A stretch of 17,276 nucleotides of DNA from Faecalibacterium sp. UBA7177 (GCA_002491225.1 DKVN01000034.1:23697-40972), one strand, 5' to 3'. Shown: positions 1 to 7,315, counted from the stretch's first letter. The notes: generated by a model from the letters alone, not told the origin. Program-made: numbers and translations.

Positions 1-492
1 CTCTCCCTCCGGCTCCTCCGCCTCGGCGGCGGGCTCGGGGTTCTTTTTCATCTGGTAAACGGTCAGGCAGATGTAGGCGATGAACATCGCCAGCATCAAA
101 AAGCCCACCCAGCGGGCAAAGTACCCGGTGGTGTACGCCACCCCCGCGTAGATGACCGCCGCCGTAAAGAAGAAGGCCACCGGGATGCGCAGCGCGGCCT
201 TGTCCACCTTGCCGGGCTTGACCGCGATGGTCAGTGCCGCGATCAGGGCGGTGTTGCAGATGACCGAGCCGATGGCGTTGCCGTAGGCGATCTCGCCGTG
301 GCCGGTCAGGGCCGAGGTGGTCGAGACCATCACCTCGGGCAGGGTGGTGCCGATCGAGACCACCGTCGCGCCGATCAGCAGCTCAGGCAGATGAAACCGC
401 CGGGCAATGCCGGTGGCCCCGTCCACAAACCAGTCGCCGCCCTTGATCAAAAAGATCAGGCCAGCGCAAAACAACAAAACAGGTACCAACAT
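1..492 (-). CDS. CaCA-family sodium/calcium exchanger-like protein (partial, N-terminal half)
   Basis: Integral membrane cation exchanger of the CaCA superfamily (YrbG-like), expected to exchange Ca2+ or a similar ion for Na+ or H+. The 164 visible residues start at an ATG (492-490); GGAG lies three bases upstream, and AAAGG slightly further up is an alternative ribosome site. An in-frame GTG three codons earlier is also possible. The first alpha-repeat is clear: residues 41-60 carry GATVVSIGTTLPEVMVS, followed by GNAIGSVICN at 71-80. Hydrophobic segments lie near 3-16, 40-60, 72-90, 104-122 and 126-146. From about residue 150 the chain becomes acidic and proline-rich (NPEPAAEAEEPEGE), as expected for the cytoplasmic linker between the two halves. 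The second alpha-repeat lies beyond the window. The gene is monocistronic as far as visible. Ion specificity cannot be told. Confidence 0.9.
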   Translation of the reverse strand, partial: MLVPVLLFCAGLIFLIKGGDWFVDGATGIARRFHLPELLIGATVVSIGTTLPEVMVSTTSALTGHGEIAYGNAIGSVICNTALIAALTIAVKPGKVDKAALRIPVAFFFTAAVIYAGVAYTTGYFARWVGFLMLAMFIAYICLTVYQMKKNPEPAAEAEEPEGE

Positions 493-534
493 CTTCTCCA
501 CGCCTTTCCCACAAGGTTGTGCTTTCAGGACAGT

Positions 535-543
535 ATATTATCA
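535..543 (-). promoter_or_regulatory. Possible extended -10 promoter of the exchanger gene
   Basis: On the minus strand TGATAATAT forms a TGn-extended -10 element about 40 bases upstream of the exchanger start. No good -35 sits 16-18 bases further up. The assignment rests on the -10 alone. Confidence 0.35.
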
Positions 544-638
544 GAGAACCATTTCCTATGATACGCCATACCGCCGGGTTATGCAAGCCCCCGACCCCCG
601 AAAATCCGCACCTGCCTCCCAAGGCCGCCCGGAGCCGG

Positions 639-672
639 AAAAAACAGGGGAGAGGGCCCGTCTGCCCGGCCC
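639..672 (-). terminator. Weak candidate terminator of the esterase operon
   Basis: Just past the esterase stop, minus-strand RNA can form a 5-bp GGGCC/GGCCC stem (672-668 with 658-654). A run of six U follows about nine bases later (644-639). The distance between stem and U-tract is longer than usual, so this is tentative. Confidence 0.3.
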
Positions 673-675
673 GCC

Positions 676-2049
676 TTACTCGCCCACTGCCTTGTTGGTG
701 GCCATCGTGTAGGCCAGCTTTGCCATGTTCACCCCGCCCATGTGGGTCTCCTGCTCGCCAAACCGCAGCACCTTGTTCTGCCCCTTCTGGATGGGCAGCC
801 AGGCGGGCAGGGCCTCGCCGTTGGGGTTGCCGGTGCGGCAGAAGTTCATCAGGGCGGCCACCATCTGGGCCGAGAGGTCGCGGTCCTTCTGGGTCATCGG
901 CCGCCAGCAGTGGTCGAGGGTGCCAAACCAGTACCACAGATCGCTCGAATGCCAAGCCCCGTTGTCATCGCCGGGCAGCTGGCGGTCAAAGAAATAGCAG
1001 TAGCTCAGCTGCTTGCCCTGGTCGGCCTGGGCGCGGCAGTAGCTCCGCGCCATCTGAAAGAAAATGGGGGGCGCAACGTCCTCGCTGGTAGTGCCGATCA
1101 GATAGGGGCAGTTTTTCTGCCCGCCCGCGGCCAGAATGTCCGCGCCGCTCCCGGTCACAAGCTGCCCATCGATTACCGGGGCGGCGGCCATCGCGGCCTT
1201 GGGGTTCGCTTTTTTGGCCGCGTCCCAGGCGCTGAAGAGCGCATCCGGGGCGATCGCCCGCAGCTGGGCCAGATCACTGCACCCGGCCCGGGCCATCACA
1301 TCCTGCCAGAAGGGGTACAGTGCCTCGGGGGTGGGGGTGGGCATCGCCTTCATCACACCGCCGCCGCTGCACAGCACTGCGCGGGCAAAGTACGGCTGCG
1401 CCAGCGGCGAAAAGCAGAGCTGCTGCACGCTCATGCCGCCCGCGCTCTGGCCCATCAGGGTGATATTGTCCGCATCGCCCCCAAAGGCGGCGATGTTGGC
1501 CCGCACCCACTGCAGGGCGGTCAGCTGGTCATACAAAGCGTAGTTGCCGGTGTGGCCCGCTTCTTCGGCCAGCTCGGGCAGGCAGACAAAGCCCATCGGG
1601 CCCAGCCGGTAGTTGATGGTCACCCCGATCACCCCGTGGATGGGCCAGACCGGGCCGTCAAAGTGCTTTTCGTGCCCGCAGCCGCCGGTAAACCCGCCGC
1701 CGTGGATGTAAAACAGCACCGGCAGTTTGCTGTCCGGCCCGGCGTCCTCGGGGGTCCAGATATTCAAAAACAGGCAGTCCTCGTCGTAGGTGTAGTGCTC
1801 GCCCCTGCGGAACTCGTTGTAGTAAAAGGCCTTTTCCGGCACATCCTCTTCATTGTAAAAGGCGCGGGGCTGGTAGCTGCAGTTCCCGTACTGGGAGGCG
1901 TCGTACACGCCGTCCCAGTGGGTGACGAGCTTGGGGTACTCCCACCGGCCCGCCGTGGCGTACCGGATGCCCTTAAAGGCGGCCACCCCCGGCCACTGGC
2001 AGGTAGTGCCCACAATCGGGCCACAGGGGGTCTCGATCCGCTTTGCCAT
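676..2049 (-). CDS. Type-B carboxylesterase (para-nitrobenzyl esterase family)
   Basis: Serine hydrolase of the carboxylesterase type-B alpha/beta-hydrolase family, 457 residues and close to full family length. It hydrolyses carboxylic esters and has no visible signal peptide, so it is probably cytoplasmic. All family marks are present: the oxyanion-hole HGGGF at 116-120, EDCLFLNIW at 90-98, the nucleophile elbow GQSAG with Ser202, the acidic residue Glu323 in TSED, and His367 in GAWHSSDLWYWF. The catalytic triad is therefore complete. The start ATG has AGGAGG nine bases upstream, and this ribosome site overlaps the TAA stop of the creatininase-like gene (13-bp gap), so the two are probably translationally coupled. 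As last gene of the symporter operon it probably removes an acyl group from, or opens, the imported compound (inference). The substrate is unknown. Confidence 0.93.
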   Translation of the reverse strand: MAKRIETPCGPIVGTTCQWPGVAAFKGIRYATAGRWEYPKLVTHWDGVYDASQYGNCSYQPRAFYNEEDVPEKAFYYNEFRRGEHYTYDEDCLFLNIWTPEDAGPDSKLPVLFYIHGGGFTGGCGHEKHFDGPVWPIHGVIGVTINYRLGPMGFVCLPELAEEAGHTGNYALYDQLTALQWVRANIAAFGGDADNITLMGQSAGGMSVQQLCFSPLAQPYFARAVLCSGGGVMKAMPTPTPEALYPFWQDVMARAGCSDLAQLRAIAPDALFSAWDAAKKANPKAAMAAAPVIDGQLVTGSGADILAAGGQKNCPYLIGTTSEDVAPPIFFQMARSYCRAQADQGKQLSYCYFFDRQLPGDDNGAWHSSDLWYWFGTLDHCWRPMTQKDRDLSAQMVAALMNFCRTGNPNGEALPAWLPIQKGQNKVLRFGEQETHMGGVNMAKLAYTMATNKAVGE

Positions 2050-2062
2050 TCCGTTTTCCTCC

Positions 2063-2932
2063 TTATCGGTTGTTCCAAGCGCTGGGCATCCAGGGGAAGG
2101 CTTCGCCCGCCTTCTGGTTGTAGCTCTCCAGCGCGCGCATCTGGCTCACCACATGGGGCAGGTCGATCCGCTCCACCAGCCGCTCGATCAGGCTCTGGCC
2201 CTCGTCCGCCATCTCCTGGCGGGTCGCCTCGTCCGGGATGTCCGGGGTGGACATGTGGTCGTCATTGTCGGCAAAGCAGTAGCCGATCGAGCCGCTCTGG
2301 TAAGCCAAAGCAAAGATGTCGTCAAACGGCGCGCAGCTCTGGGGCTTCTGGTGGGCATAGCCGGTCACCAGCGGAACATCCGCCAGCCGCCCAATGATCT
2401 GGTAGGCCCCCACCGTGATCGAGTGGAAGCTGCGCATGACCTTTTTGCGCTCGGCTGGGTCGCGCATATCCCCAAACAGGTCCTTCGCGTGGGTGGACAT
2501 CTGGATGCTGAGGTCCATGTAGAGGATCGGCACCCCCGTCTCATCAAAAAAGTCGCGCACCATCGGGCTCACGGTCATGTGGGCCGGGCCGTGAAAGCTG
2601 AGATAGATCTGCCGCTTAAAACCCTGCCGCAGCAGGCTGCGGGCAATCGCGCCGAGATAGTCGATGCCCTGGCGGATGCTCACCTGCACCGTGCCCCGGC
2701 CGCTGGCGGTGGCCCCGGCGTAAAAGTAGGGCAGGCCGGTCAGCACCAGGCCGTCGCAGGCCTCGGCCATCCGCAGCGCGTAGGCCTCGCTGATCACCGT
2801 CTCGCTGTCCAGCGGGAACCCGCCGTGCATCTCCACCGTGCCCACCGGCACAATGATGATATCGTTGTGTTTGAGGTAGTCCTGCACCTCGCTGTTGAGC
2901 ATTTTGGGCAGGATCCGGGTTCTCAGTTCCAT
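2063..2932 (-). CDS. Creatininase-family metal-dependent hydrolase
   Basis: Member of the creatininase/creatinine amidohydrolase fold, whose members hydrolyse cyclic amides, formamides or cyclic ketones (creatininase, FAPy deformylase, MftE, the inosose hydrolase IolN). The ATG at 2932-2930 is chosen because AGGAG lies about eight bases before it; a longer frame from 2998 has no such site and would begin inside an intergenic hairpin. The resulting protein has 289 residues. Residues 29-45 (PVGTVEMHGGFPLDSET) match the family metal-site motif, giving Glu34, His36 and Asp42. The second motif, usually NGHxxN, is SFHGPAHM here: His114 is kept, but the usual acidic or Asn positions are not. It is probably not creatininase itself; no creatine pathway genes are nearby. 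Cytoplasmic, middle gene of the operon, upstream of and nearly touching the esterase. Confidence 0.82.
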   Translation of the reverse strand: MELRTRILPKMLNSEVQDYLKHNDIIIVPVGTVEMHGGFPLDSETVISEAYALRMAEACDGLVLTGLPYFYAGATASGRGTVQVSIRQGIDYLGAIARSLLRQGFKRQIYLSFHGPAHMTVSPMVRDFFDETGVPILYMDLSIQMSTHAKDLFGDMRDPAERKKVMRSFHSITVGAYQIIGRLADVPLVTGYAHQKPQSCAPFDDIFALAYQSGSIGYCFADNDDHMSTPDIPDEATRQEMADEGQSLIERLVERIDLPHVVSQMRALESYNQKAGEAFPWMPSAWNNR

Positions 2933-2950
2933 GATACTTCTCCTTTTCAT

Positions 2951-2990
2951 AAAAGCAAAGGGTGCGGTGCGTTTTTGCCGCACCGCACCC
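2951..2990 (-). terminator. Intercistronic terminator-like hairpin (attenuator) after the symporter gene
   Basis: Between the symporter stop and the creatininase-like start, a perfect 12-bp stem (GGGTGCGGTGCG at 2960-2971 with its complement at 2979-2990) encloses a 7-base loop. In minus-strand RNA the stem is followed by UUUGCUUUU. That fits a leaky intrinsic terminator or a 3'-end protecting the symporter mRNA, lowering output of the two enzymes relative to the transporter (inference). Confidence 0.6.
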
Positions 2991-3040
2991 TCGATCAATC
3001 CATTTTGGGATCCGTGTGCGAAAAAGTGTGTTTCAATGGG

Positions 3041-4465
3041 TTATTCTGCGCTTTCCGGGGCAGGCGCCGGGGCCGCAGCCTTACCGGCCTTGAAGTCGGC
3101 GATCTTCTGCCGCAGCTCGGGGGTGATGTTCCAGATGAACTTGAAGGCGGCCCAGCTGCCCAGCAGGAAGATACCGGGGACAGCCACGCACAGCGCCTTG
3201 ATGCCGGTGATGGTACCGGCACTCTGCACCGCGCCCGCGGCCGAGTTGTAGCCGATCCAGCCCAGCGCCAGCACGGCGGCCGAGTTGCCGATGGTCTGGC
3301 CGATGCGGCGGCAGAGGTTGAAGGTGCCGTAGATCGAGCCCTCGGTGCGCTTGCCGGTGAGCAGCTCGTTGTAGTCGATGGCCTCACCGATCATGCCCCA
3401 CTGCATCTGGATCGAGACCATGCCGATGCCGGAGGCAAGGGTGCTCCAGACCATGTGCACGTAGGGGTTGACATTGGTGACCATATGCGCGGCAAAGAGG
3501 GTGATGTACATCACAAAACCGGCCAGCAGCGAGAAACGGATGTAGGGGATGAGGCCGAATTTCTTGGAGATGGCGGGGGAGATGACCAGCACCACGATCA
3601 TGATCGGCATCGAAATCGCGCCGGTCAGGGCCATCAGGCCGATGTTGCCCAGCACGTCGGAGTACATGTAGGTGCCCAGGGTCGAGCTGACATACTGCAT
3701 GGTGCAGATGCAGATGCCGTGGATGCACAGCGCCAGAAACGCGCGGTTGCGCTTAAAGACATCGAGAATATCGGTAAACTTGATGTCGCTGGATTCGGTC
3801 GTGGCCTCCTGGGCCGCGGTGTTGCGCTCCTCGGTCCAGTAGTAGTGCAGCAGGCAGAAGAGAAAGCCGATACCGGCGCAGACGATCGAGCCGATGCGGA
3901 AGGCCGCGGCGGTGTCGCCGTATTTCTGCAGCAGAATGGGCATGATCATCACCGGCACCATGTTGCCGACCATGCCGCCAAAGCCGCGGGCGGAGGAGAG
4001 GGAGGCGCGCTCCGAGTCGGTGTTGGCCATCGCCGAGAGCAGCGAGCCCATCGGGATGTTGAACATGGTGTAGCAGCCCTCATACAGGATCTTGGTGAAG
4101 AAGAGCACCACCAGCATGGTCGTGCCCTCAAAGAAGGTGGGCACCGTCCAGAAGATGATAAAGCTCACCGCCACCAGCGGGGCCGAGCGCAGGATCCAGG
4201 GCCGGAACTTGCCGTGGGGGTTCTTGTGCTTGGCGAAGATCTTGTCCATCAGCGCGCCCATCATCGGGTCGTTGACCGCGTCCCAGATGTTCCAGACCAG
4301 CAGCATGGTGGCCAGAATGGCGGGGTTGACGTGCAGGATGTTGGTGTAGTAGCGGGTGACCATCGCGCCCATCAGGGCAAAGGTCATACAGCCGCCCAGG
4401 TCGCCGCAGGCGTAGCCGATCCAGTGCTTGGTGGTCAGGCCGCCGGCTTTTTTGCTTTTTGCCAT
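3041..4465 (-). CDS. GPH-family glycoside/pentoside/hexuronide:cation symporter (MFS)
   Basis: Inner-membrane secondary transporter of the GPH family (MelB/GusB/XynB-like), importing a sugar or glycoside-like solute with Na+ or H+. Length 474 residues, as usual, with about 12 hydrophobic helices. The diagnostic helix-2 motif is at 58-73: VWNIWDAVNDPMMGALM, with Asp62 and Asp66 in the positions that bind cation in MelB. It is followed by the loop motif HGKFRPWIL at 84-92. The C-terminus is a short Ala/Pro tail. The ATG start has GAGGAGGT about six bases upstream. It is the first gene of the operon with the creatininase-like hydrolase and esterase, and divergent from an AraC regulator, which suggests substrate-induced uptake. 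Family assignment is firm; the substrate is not known and may be a sugar, uronide, polyol or acylated glycoside. Confidence 0.93.
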   Translation of the reverse strand: MAKSKKAGGLTTKHWIGYACGDLGGCMTFALMGAMVTRYYTNILHVNPAILATMLLVWNIWDAVNDPMMGALMDKIFAKHKNPHGKFRPWILRSAPLVAVSFIIFWTVPTFFEGTTMLVVLFFTKILYEGCYTMFNIPMGSLLSAMANTDSERASLSSARGFGGMVGNMVPVMIMPILLQKYGDTAAAFRIGSIVCAGIGFLFCLLHYYWTEERNTAAQEATTESSDIKFTDILDVFKRNRAFLALCIHGICICTMQYVSSTLGTYMYSDVLGNIGLMALTGAISMPIMIVVLVISPAISKKFGLIPYIRFSLLAGFVMYITLFAAHMVTNVNPYVHMVWSTLASGIGMVSIQMQWGMIGEAIDYNELLTGKRTEGSIYGTFNLCRRIGQTIGNSAAVLALGWIGYNSAAGAVQSAGTITGIKALCVAVPGIFLLGSWAAFKFIWNITPELRQKIADFKAGKAAAPAPAPESAE

Positions 4466-4498
4466 CGCGATACCTCCTCATTTGGCAGGGCCAAAGCG

Positions 4499-4552
4499 TG
4501 CGCAAAACGGCTTTGCGCATGGCAGGGGGCGGGTCCTCGGTGTGCCCCCTGC
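4499..4552 (-). other. Two hairpins in the symporter mRNA leader
   Basis: Two perfect inverted repeats lie between the predicted transcription start and the symporter gene. One is TGCGCAAA at 4499-4506 pairing with 4512-4519 (5-base loop). The other is GCAGGGGGC at 4522-4530 pairing with 4544-4552 (13-base loop). Neither is followed by a U-run on the minus strand, so they look like 5'-leader structure that stabilises or regulates the message rather than terminators. No known riboswitch class was recognised. Confidence 0.5.
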
Positions 4553-4567
4553 GTTTTCGTTGTTTTA

Positions 4568-4576
4568 AGCATACCA
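4568..4576 (-). promoter_or_regulatory. Extended -10 promoter of the symporter operon
   Basis: Minus-strand TGGTATGCT is a TGn-extended -10. The place where a -35 should be reads TTTTAA, a poor match, as expected for an activator-dependent promoter. A TTGCAAA box (4597-4603) directly abuts that -35 position. Transcription would start near 4561. Confidence 0.5.
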
Positions 4577-4596
4577 GATAAAACAAACCATTAAAA

Positions 4597-4633
4597 TTGC
4601 AAATAAACAAAAAAACATTGTTCATTTTGCAAA
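4597..4633. promoter_or_regulatory. Candidate AraC-family operator: two TTGCAAA boxes and a palindrome
   Basis: TTGCAAA occurs at 4597-4603 and again at 4627-4633, a 30-bp step close to three helical turns. The second copy is the centre of a perfect 14-bp palindrome, CATTTTGCAAAATG (4623-4636), which sits between the -35 and -10 of the regulator's own promoter. The first copy abuts the -35 region of the divergent operon. This suits a regulator that activates the operon and represses itself (inference). Confidence 0.45.
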
Positions 4634-4646
4634 ATGTTGCTATACT
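4618..4646 (+). promoter_or_regulatory. Sigma-A type promoter of the AraC-family regulator gene
   Basis: TTGTTC (4618-4623), a 17-base spacer, and TATACT (4641-4646). Transcription would start near 4653. This decides the start codon: an in-frame GTG at 4647 directly follows the -10 and cannot be in the message, whereas the TTG at 4692 can. Confidence 0.75.
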
Positions 4647-4691
4647 GTGAACAGCACCTTCACCAGTTTTCTGTTAGATTGGAGGGATTTT

Positions 4692-5639
4692 TTGAAACTT
4701 TCTGATTTTCATCAAGTGTATCCCCTCACCAGCCTGATCCGCGGCGATGGACAGCCAAGCGAGGAACTCGAGCGTTATATGCAGGAGCATCACATCGACC
4801 TGCTGCACCTGCATCAGGAACTGGAGATGGACTCCCACTATGTGCAGACCCATCAGGACCGCAGCATCTCCGCGATGGGCCTGCACAGCCACACCTTTTA
4901 CGAGATCCTCTATGTCCGCCGCGGCAGTGTGCAATATCTGCTGGGCACCGAGCGGTATCAGCTGCACCCGGGGGATATCATCTTCGTCCCGCCCAAGGTC
5001 AGCCACCGCGCCCTGCTGGCCGGAAACGATCTTTACGAGCGGTATGTCCTCTGGCTCAGCCCCGAGTTTATGGCCCTGCTGCGCGCCATCTGGCCAGACC
5101 TGAGGCTCAACGATGACCGCTGCCGCCTGCTGCGCCCCAACGCCGAAAACGGCGAGCCGCTGCGCCGGGCCTTCCAGCATGGGGTCTCGGCTGCGGAGGA
5201 GGCGAGCCCCGGCTGGGAGCTCGAGGTCATGGGCAACACCGTCCAGCTGCTGGTGCAGCTGGAACGGGCCTTCCGGGATACCCGGCTGATCAGCCCCGAG
5301 CGGGCCCAGCGGGAGCTGTTGGACGATATTGTGGAGTATATCGAGCATCACCTGGCCGACAAGATCACCCTGGAGGGCACCGCGCGGCATTTTCTGGTCA
5401 GCCGCAGCACGGTCAGCCACACCTTCCAGCAGCGGATGGAGGTCAGCTTTTACCGTTTCGTCACCCAGCGGCGGCTGATCGCGGCCAAAAACCACATCCT
5501 GGCCGGGGAGCCGATGAACAGCATCGCCGAGCAGGTGGGCTTTGGCGATTATTCCTCCTTTTACCGTGCCTTCAAGCAGGAGTACAACATCTCCCCGCGG
5601 GACTATGCCCGCCTGTGCGCCGGGCACGAGAGCCCGTGA
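4692..5639 (+). CDS. AraC-family transcriptional regulator with N-terminal cupin
   Basis: DNA-binding regulator, 315 residues from a TTG start. TTG 4692 is chosen because GGAGGG (4681-4686) lies five bases before it and the promoter -10 rules out the upstream GTG. The N-terminal half is an AraC-type cupin, about residues 65-125, with HSHTFYEILYVRRG and HPGDIIFVPP, where a small effector is sensed. The C-terminal double helix-turn-helix spans about residues 210-307, including FLVSRSTVSHTFQQR and the conserved IAEQVGFGDYSSFYRAFKQ followed by SPRDYARL. It is transcribed divergently from the symporter-hydrolase-esterase operon, making that operon its likely target. Boxes that could be its binding sites are in the shared 226-bp gap. 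The inducer is unknown. Family assignment is firm. Confidence 0.93.
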   Translation: MKLSDFHQVYPLTSLIRGDGQPSEELERYMQEHHIDLLHLHQELEMDSHYVQTHQDRSISAMGLHSHTFYEILYVRRGSVQYLLGTERYQLHPGDIIFVPPKVSHRALLAGNDLYERYVLWLSPEFMALLRAIWPDLRLNDDRCRLLRPNAENGEPLRRAFQHGVSAAEEASPGWELEVMGNTVQLLVQLERAFRDTRLISPERAQRELLDDIVEYIEHHLADKITLEGTARHFLVSRSTVSHTFQQRMEVSFYRFVTQRRLIAAKNHILAGEPMNSIAEQVGFGDYSSFYRAFKQEYNISPRDYARLCAGHESP

Positions 5640-5707
5640 GATGGCTGCGGTTCCTCTTTCCTGACCCTGTTTCTGTTTTCCGGCCCTGCCGCATATAGAT
5701 GATTGTA

Positions 5708-5761
5708 TCCGGGACGAACCCGGACAAGGCCGGGCCCGCGCTTTGCGCGGCGCCGGCCCGG
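5708..5761 (+). other. Strong GC-rich stem-loops between the regulator and M23 genes
   Basis: TCCGGG/CCCGGA (5708-5713 with 5719-5724) is followed by CCGGGC plus CCGCGC (5730-5741) pairing with GCGCGG (5745-5750) and GCCCGG (5756-5761), with a five-base bulge. No U-tract follows. It may stop or slow transcription from the regulator gene or structure the M23 leader. No convincing promoter for the M23 gene was found in this gap. Confidence 0.4.
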
Positions 5762-5800
5762 GCCGCGGCCGCCCCAAAACAGCGATGGAGGATGACATCT

Positions 5801-6736
5801 ATGTGGAAGGTTTCGGCGGGCGCCGGGGAGGCGCCGCTCACAGAACTGCCCAAGCCCCAAAAGGAGCCCACCGCGGCCGAGCTGCTGCGGCAGGCCATGA
5901 CCCCGCCCGCCGAAAAGCCGTCCCTGCGCCAGCCGCCGGATCGTCTGCTGCGCACCCAGCTGGCCATCTGCGCCCTTCTGCTGCTGTTTCTGCTGGCTGC
6001 CCAGCGGCTGGGCTGGCCGGTCTTTTCCGCCTGCCGGGCCGAGCTCTCGGCCGCCCTCACCGAGGGTATCGACCCCTCCGAGCAGGCCGAGCTGGTGCGG
6101 TTTGCCAACAGCGTTGTGGAGGGGCTGCGGGCGCGGGCTCCCTCGGGACAAGAGAGTGGCGACGAGGCAGGCAGCGAGGCTATAGCAGGGGAGAGCGGGC
6201 AGCAGTTCGCCCAGAGCACCGCCGCCGCACAGCCCCTTGCCGCCGCGGCCGCCGCAAAACAGCCCCTGACGGCCATCCGCCTTGGCAGCCGGGACAAAAC
6301 GCTCAAGCCGCCGGAGGGCTATTCGGTGGAAAGCTATCTCCCTTTACAGCATCTTGTGCAGCCGTTGAACGGCTTTTCGGTTACCTCCAGCTATGGCTGG
6401 AGGAAGCACCCGGTCAGCGGCCGGATGGATTTTCATACCGGAGTGGATCTTGCCGCGGCCGAGGGCAGCCCCATCGGAGCGGCACTGGAGGGCATCGTGC
6501 TGGACACCGGCCGGGGCCGCAGCTACGGCAACTATGTGCTGCTGCTGCACCCGGACGGCCTCGCCACCCGCTACTGCCATATGCAGTATGTCTTTGTGCG
6601 CCGGGGCGAGACGGTCGGGCAGGGGGGTGTGCTCGGCACGGTGGGCAGCACCGGCATGGCCACCGGCCCGCACCTGCACTTTGAGTTGAGCTTTGATGAC
6701 ATGCACTACGACCCCACCGAGGCGCTGGGCCTATGA
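5801..6736 (+). CDS. Membrane-anchored M23 (LytM-type) metallopeptidase, SpoIVFA-like
   Basis: 311-residue protein with a charged, Pro-rich N-terminus (1-50), one membrane helix at about 51-70 (LAICALLLLFLLAAQ), an Ala/Gln-rich linker (110-165) and a C-terminal M23 domain (about 185-311). The zinc-site pattern is complete: His212 and Asp216 in HTGVD, His260 in the CHM segment, and His291 and His293 in HLHFE. This allows peptidoglycan endopeptidase activity or a purely structural role. The ATG at 5801 has GGAGG nine bases upstream; the frame stays open further upstream but without a good ribosome site. The stop overlaps the M50 protease start by ATGA. An M23 anchor protein next to an M50 protease is the layout of spoIVFA-spoIVFB, so it may hold and regulate that protease (inference). 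The classical Bacillus SpoIVFA has a degenerate LytM site; this one does not look degenerate. Confidence 0.85.
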   Translation: MWKVSAGAGEAPLTELPKPQKEPTAAELLRQAMTPPAEKPSLRQPPDRLLRTQLAICALLLLFLLAAQRLGWPVFSACRAELSAALTEGIDPSEQAELVRFANSVVEGLRARAPSGQESGDEAGSEAIAGESGQQFAQSTAAAQPLAAAAAAKQPLTAIRLGSRDKTLKPPEGYSVESYLPLQHLVQPLNGFSVTSSYGWRKHPVSGRMDFHTGVDLAAAEGSPIGAALEGIVLDTGRGRSYGNYVLLLHPDGLATRYCHMQYVFVRRGETVGQGGVLGTVGSTGMATGPHLHFELSFDDMHYDPTEALGL

Positions 6737-7161
6737 AGCGGCTGAAGATCAGCCAGCCGGTGCTGCTGCTGGCCGGGCTGGTGCTGCTGTTGCTGCGGGA
6801 TCCGCTCGGCCTTGTCCGCATGGCGCTGGTCGCCTCGCTGCTGCACGAGGCGGGGCACATTGCGGTGTTCCGGCTGTATAAGGGGCGCTGGCCGGTGCTG
6901 CGCATCTCCGCGCGGGGCATCGGGATGGAGCTCTGGGGCGAGTGGTTCACCCCCAGCCAGCAGCTTTGGCTGGCGGCCGCCGGGCCGCTGGCCAATTTTG
7001 TCGTTTCGGGGCTGGTGCTGCTCTGGCTGGGGCACCGGGCCAGCTACGCGGGCTATTTTTTTGCCAGCACCAACCTCTGCGTGGGGCTGTTCAACCTGCT
7101 GCCGCTCGGCCCGCTGGACGGCCGCCGTATCCTGCAGGCGCTGCGGCAGGGCCGCGGCTGA
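6733..7161 (+). CDS. Compact M50 site-2-type intramembrane metalloprotease, SpoIVFB-like
   Basis: Small membrane protein of 142 residues with the two M50 signatures: HEAGH at 38-42 inside a hydrophobic helix, and NLLPLGPLDG at 121-130 with Asp129 as third zinc ligand. Hydrophobic segments lie near 9-22, 26-45, 78-100 and 105-125. M50 proteases cut membrane-bound substrates such as pro-sigma factors or anti-sigma factors; SpoIVFB activates pro-sigma-K. This protein is about half the length of Bacillus SpoIVFB and lacks a CBS domain, as is common in short clostridial homologues. The start ATG overlaps the M23 stop (ATGA), implying coupled translation. Co-location with the M23 protein and the TIGR03960/TIGR03936 pair supports the SpoIVFB-like reading, but the substrate is unknown. 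Confidence 0.85.
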   Translation: MKRLKISQPVLLLAGLVLLLLRDPLGLVRMALVASLLHEAGHIAVFRLYKGRWPVLRISARGIGMELWGEWFTPSQQLWLAAAGPLANFVVSGLVLLWLGHRASYAGYFFASTNLCVGLFNLLPLGPLDGRRILQALRQGRG

Positions 7162-7237
7162 TCAGCGGCGGAAATGAGCGGCAGCAAAAAGCAGGGGAGC
7201 GCCGCGGCACCGCCATGCCGAAGCCGCGCCGCGGGGT

Positions 7238-7266
7238 TTGCAATCCGGCCCGGGATGGGGTACAAT
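7238..7266 (+). promoter_or_regulatory. Sigma-A type promoter of the TIGR03960-TIGR03936 operon
   Basis: TTGCAA (7238-7243), a 17-base spacer and TACAAT (7261-7266) make a near-consensus promoter with start near 7273. The in-frame TTG at 7238 is part of the -35 and is therefore not a start codon. Confidence 0.75.
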
Positions 7267-7315
7267 AGAACCATCAATCTGCGCGGGCCATCCGGCCCCG
7301 GAAAGAGGGATCATC

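Noticed and set aside
742..4594. Very long open frames on the plus strand opposite the symporter, hydrolase and esterase genes
   Set aside because: They mirror the codon pattern of the GC-rich genes on the other strand, have His/Gly/Arg-rich products without domains and no ribosome sites.
4647..4649. GTG as start of the AraC-family gene
   Set aside because: It directly follows the TATACT -10 element, upstream of the transcription start; TTG 4692 has GGAGGG in place.
7238..7240. TTG as start of the TIGR03960 gene
   Set aside because: It is part of the -35 of a near-consensus promoter and has no ribosome site.
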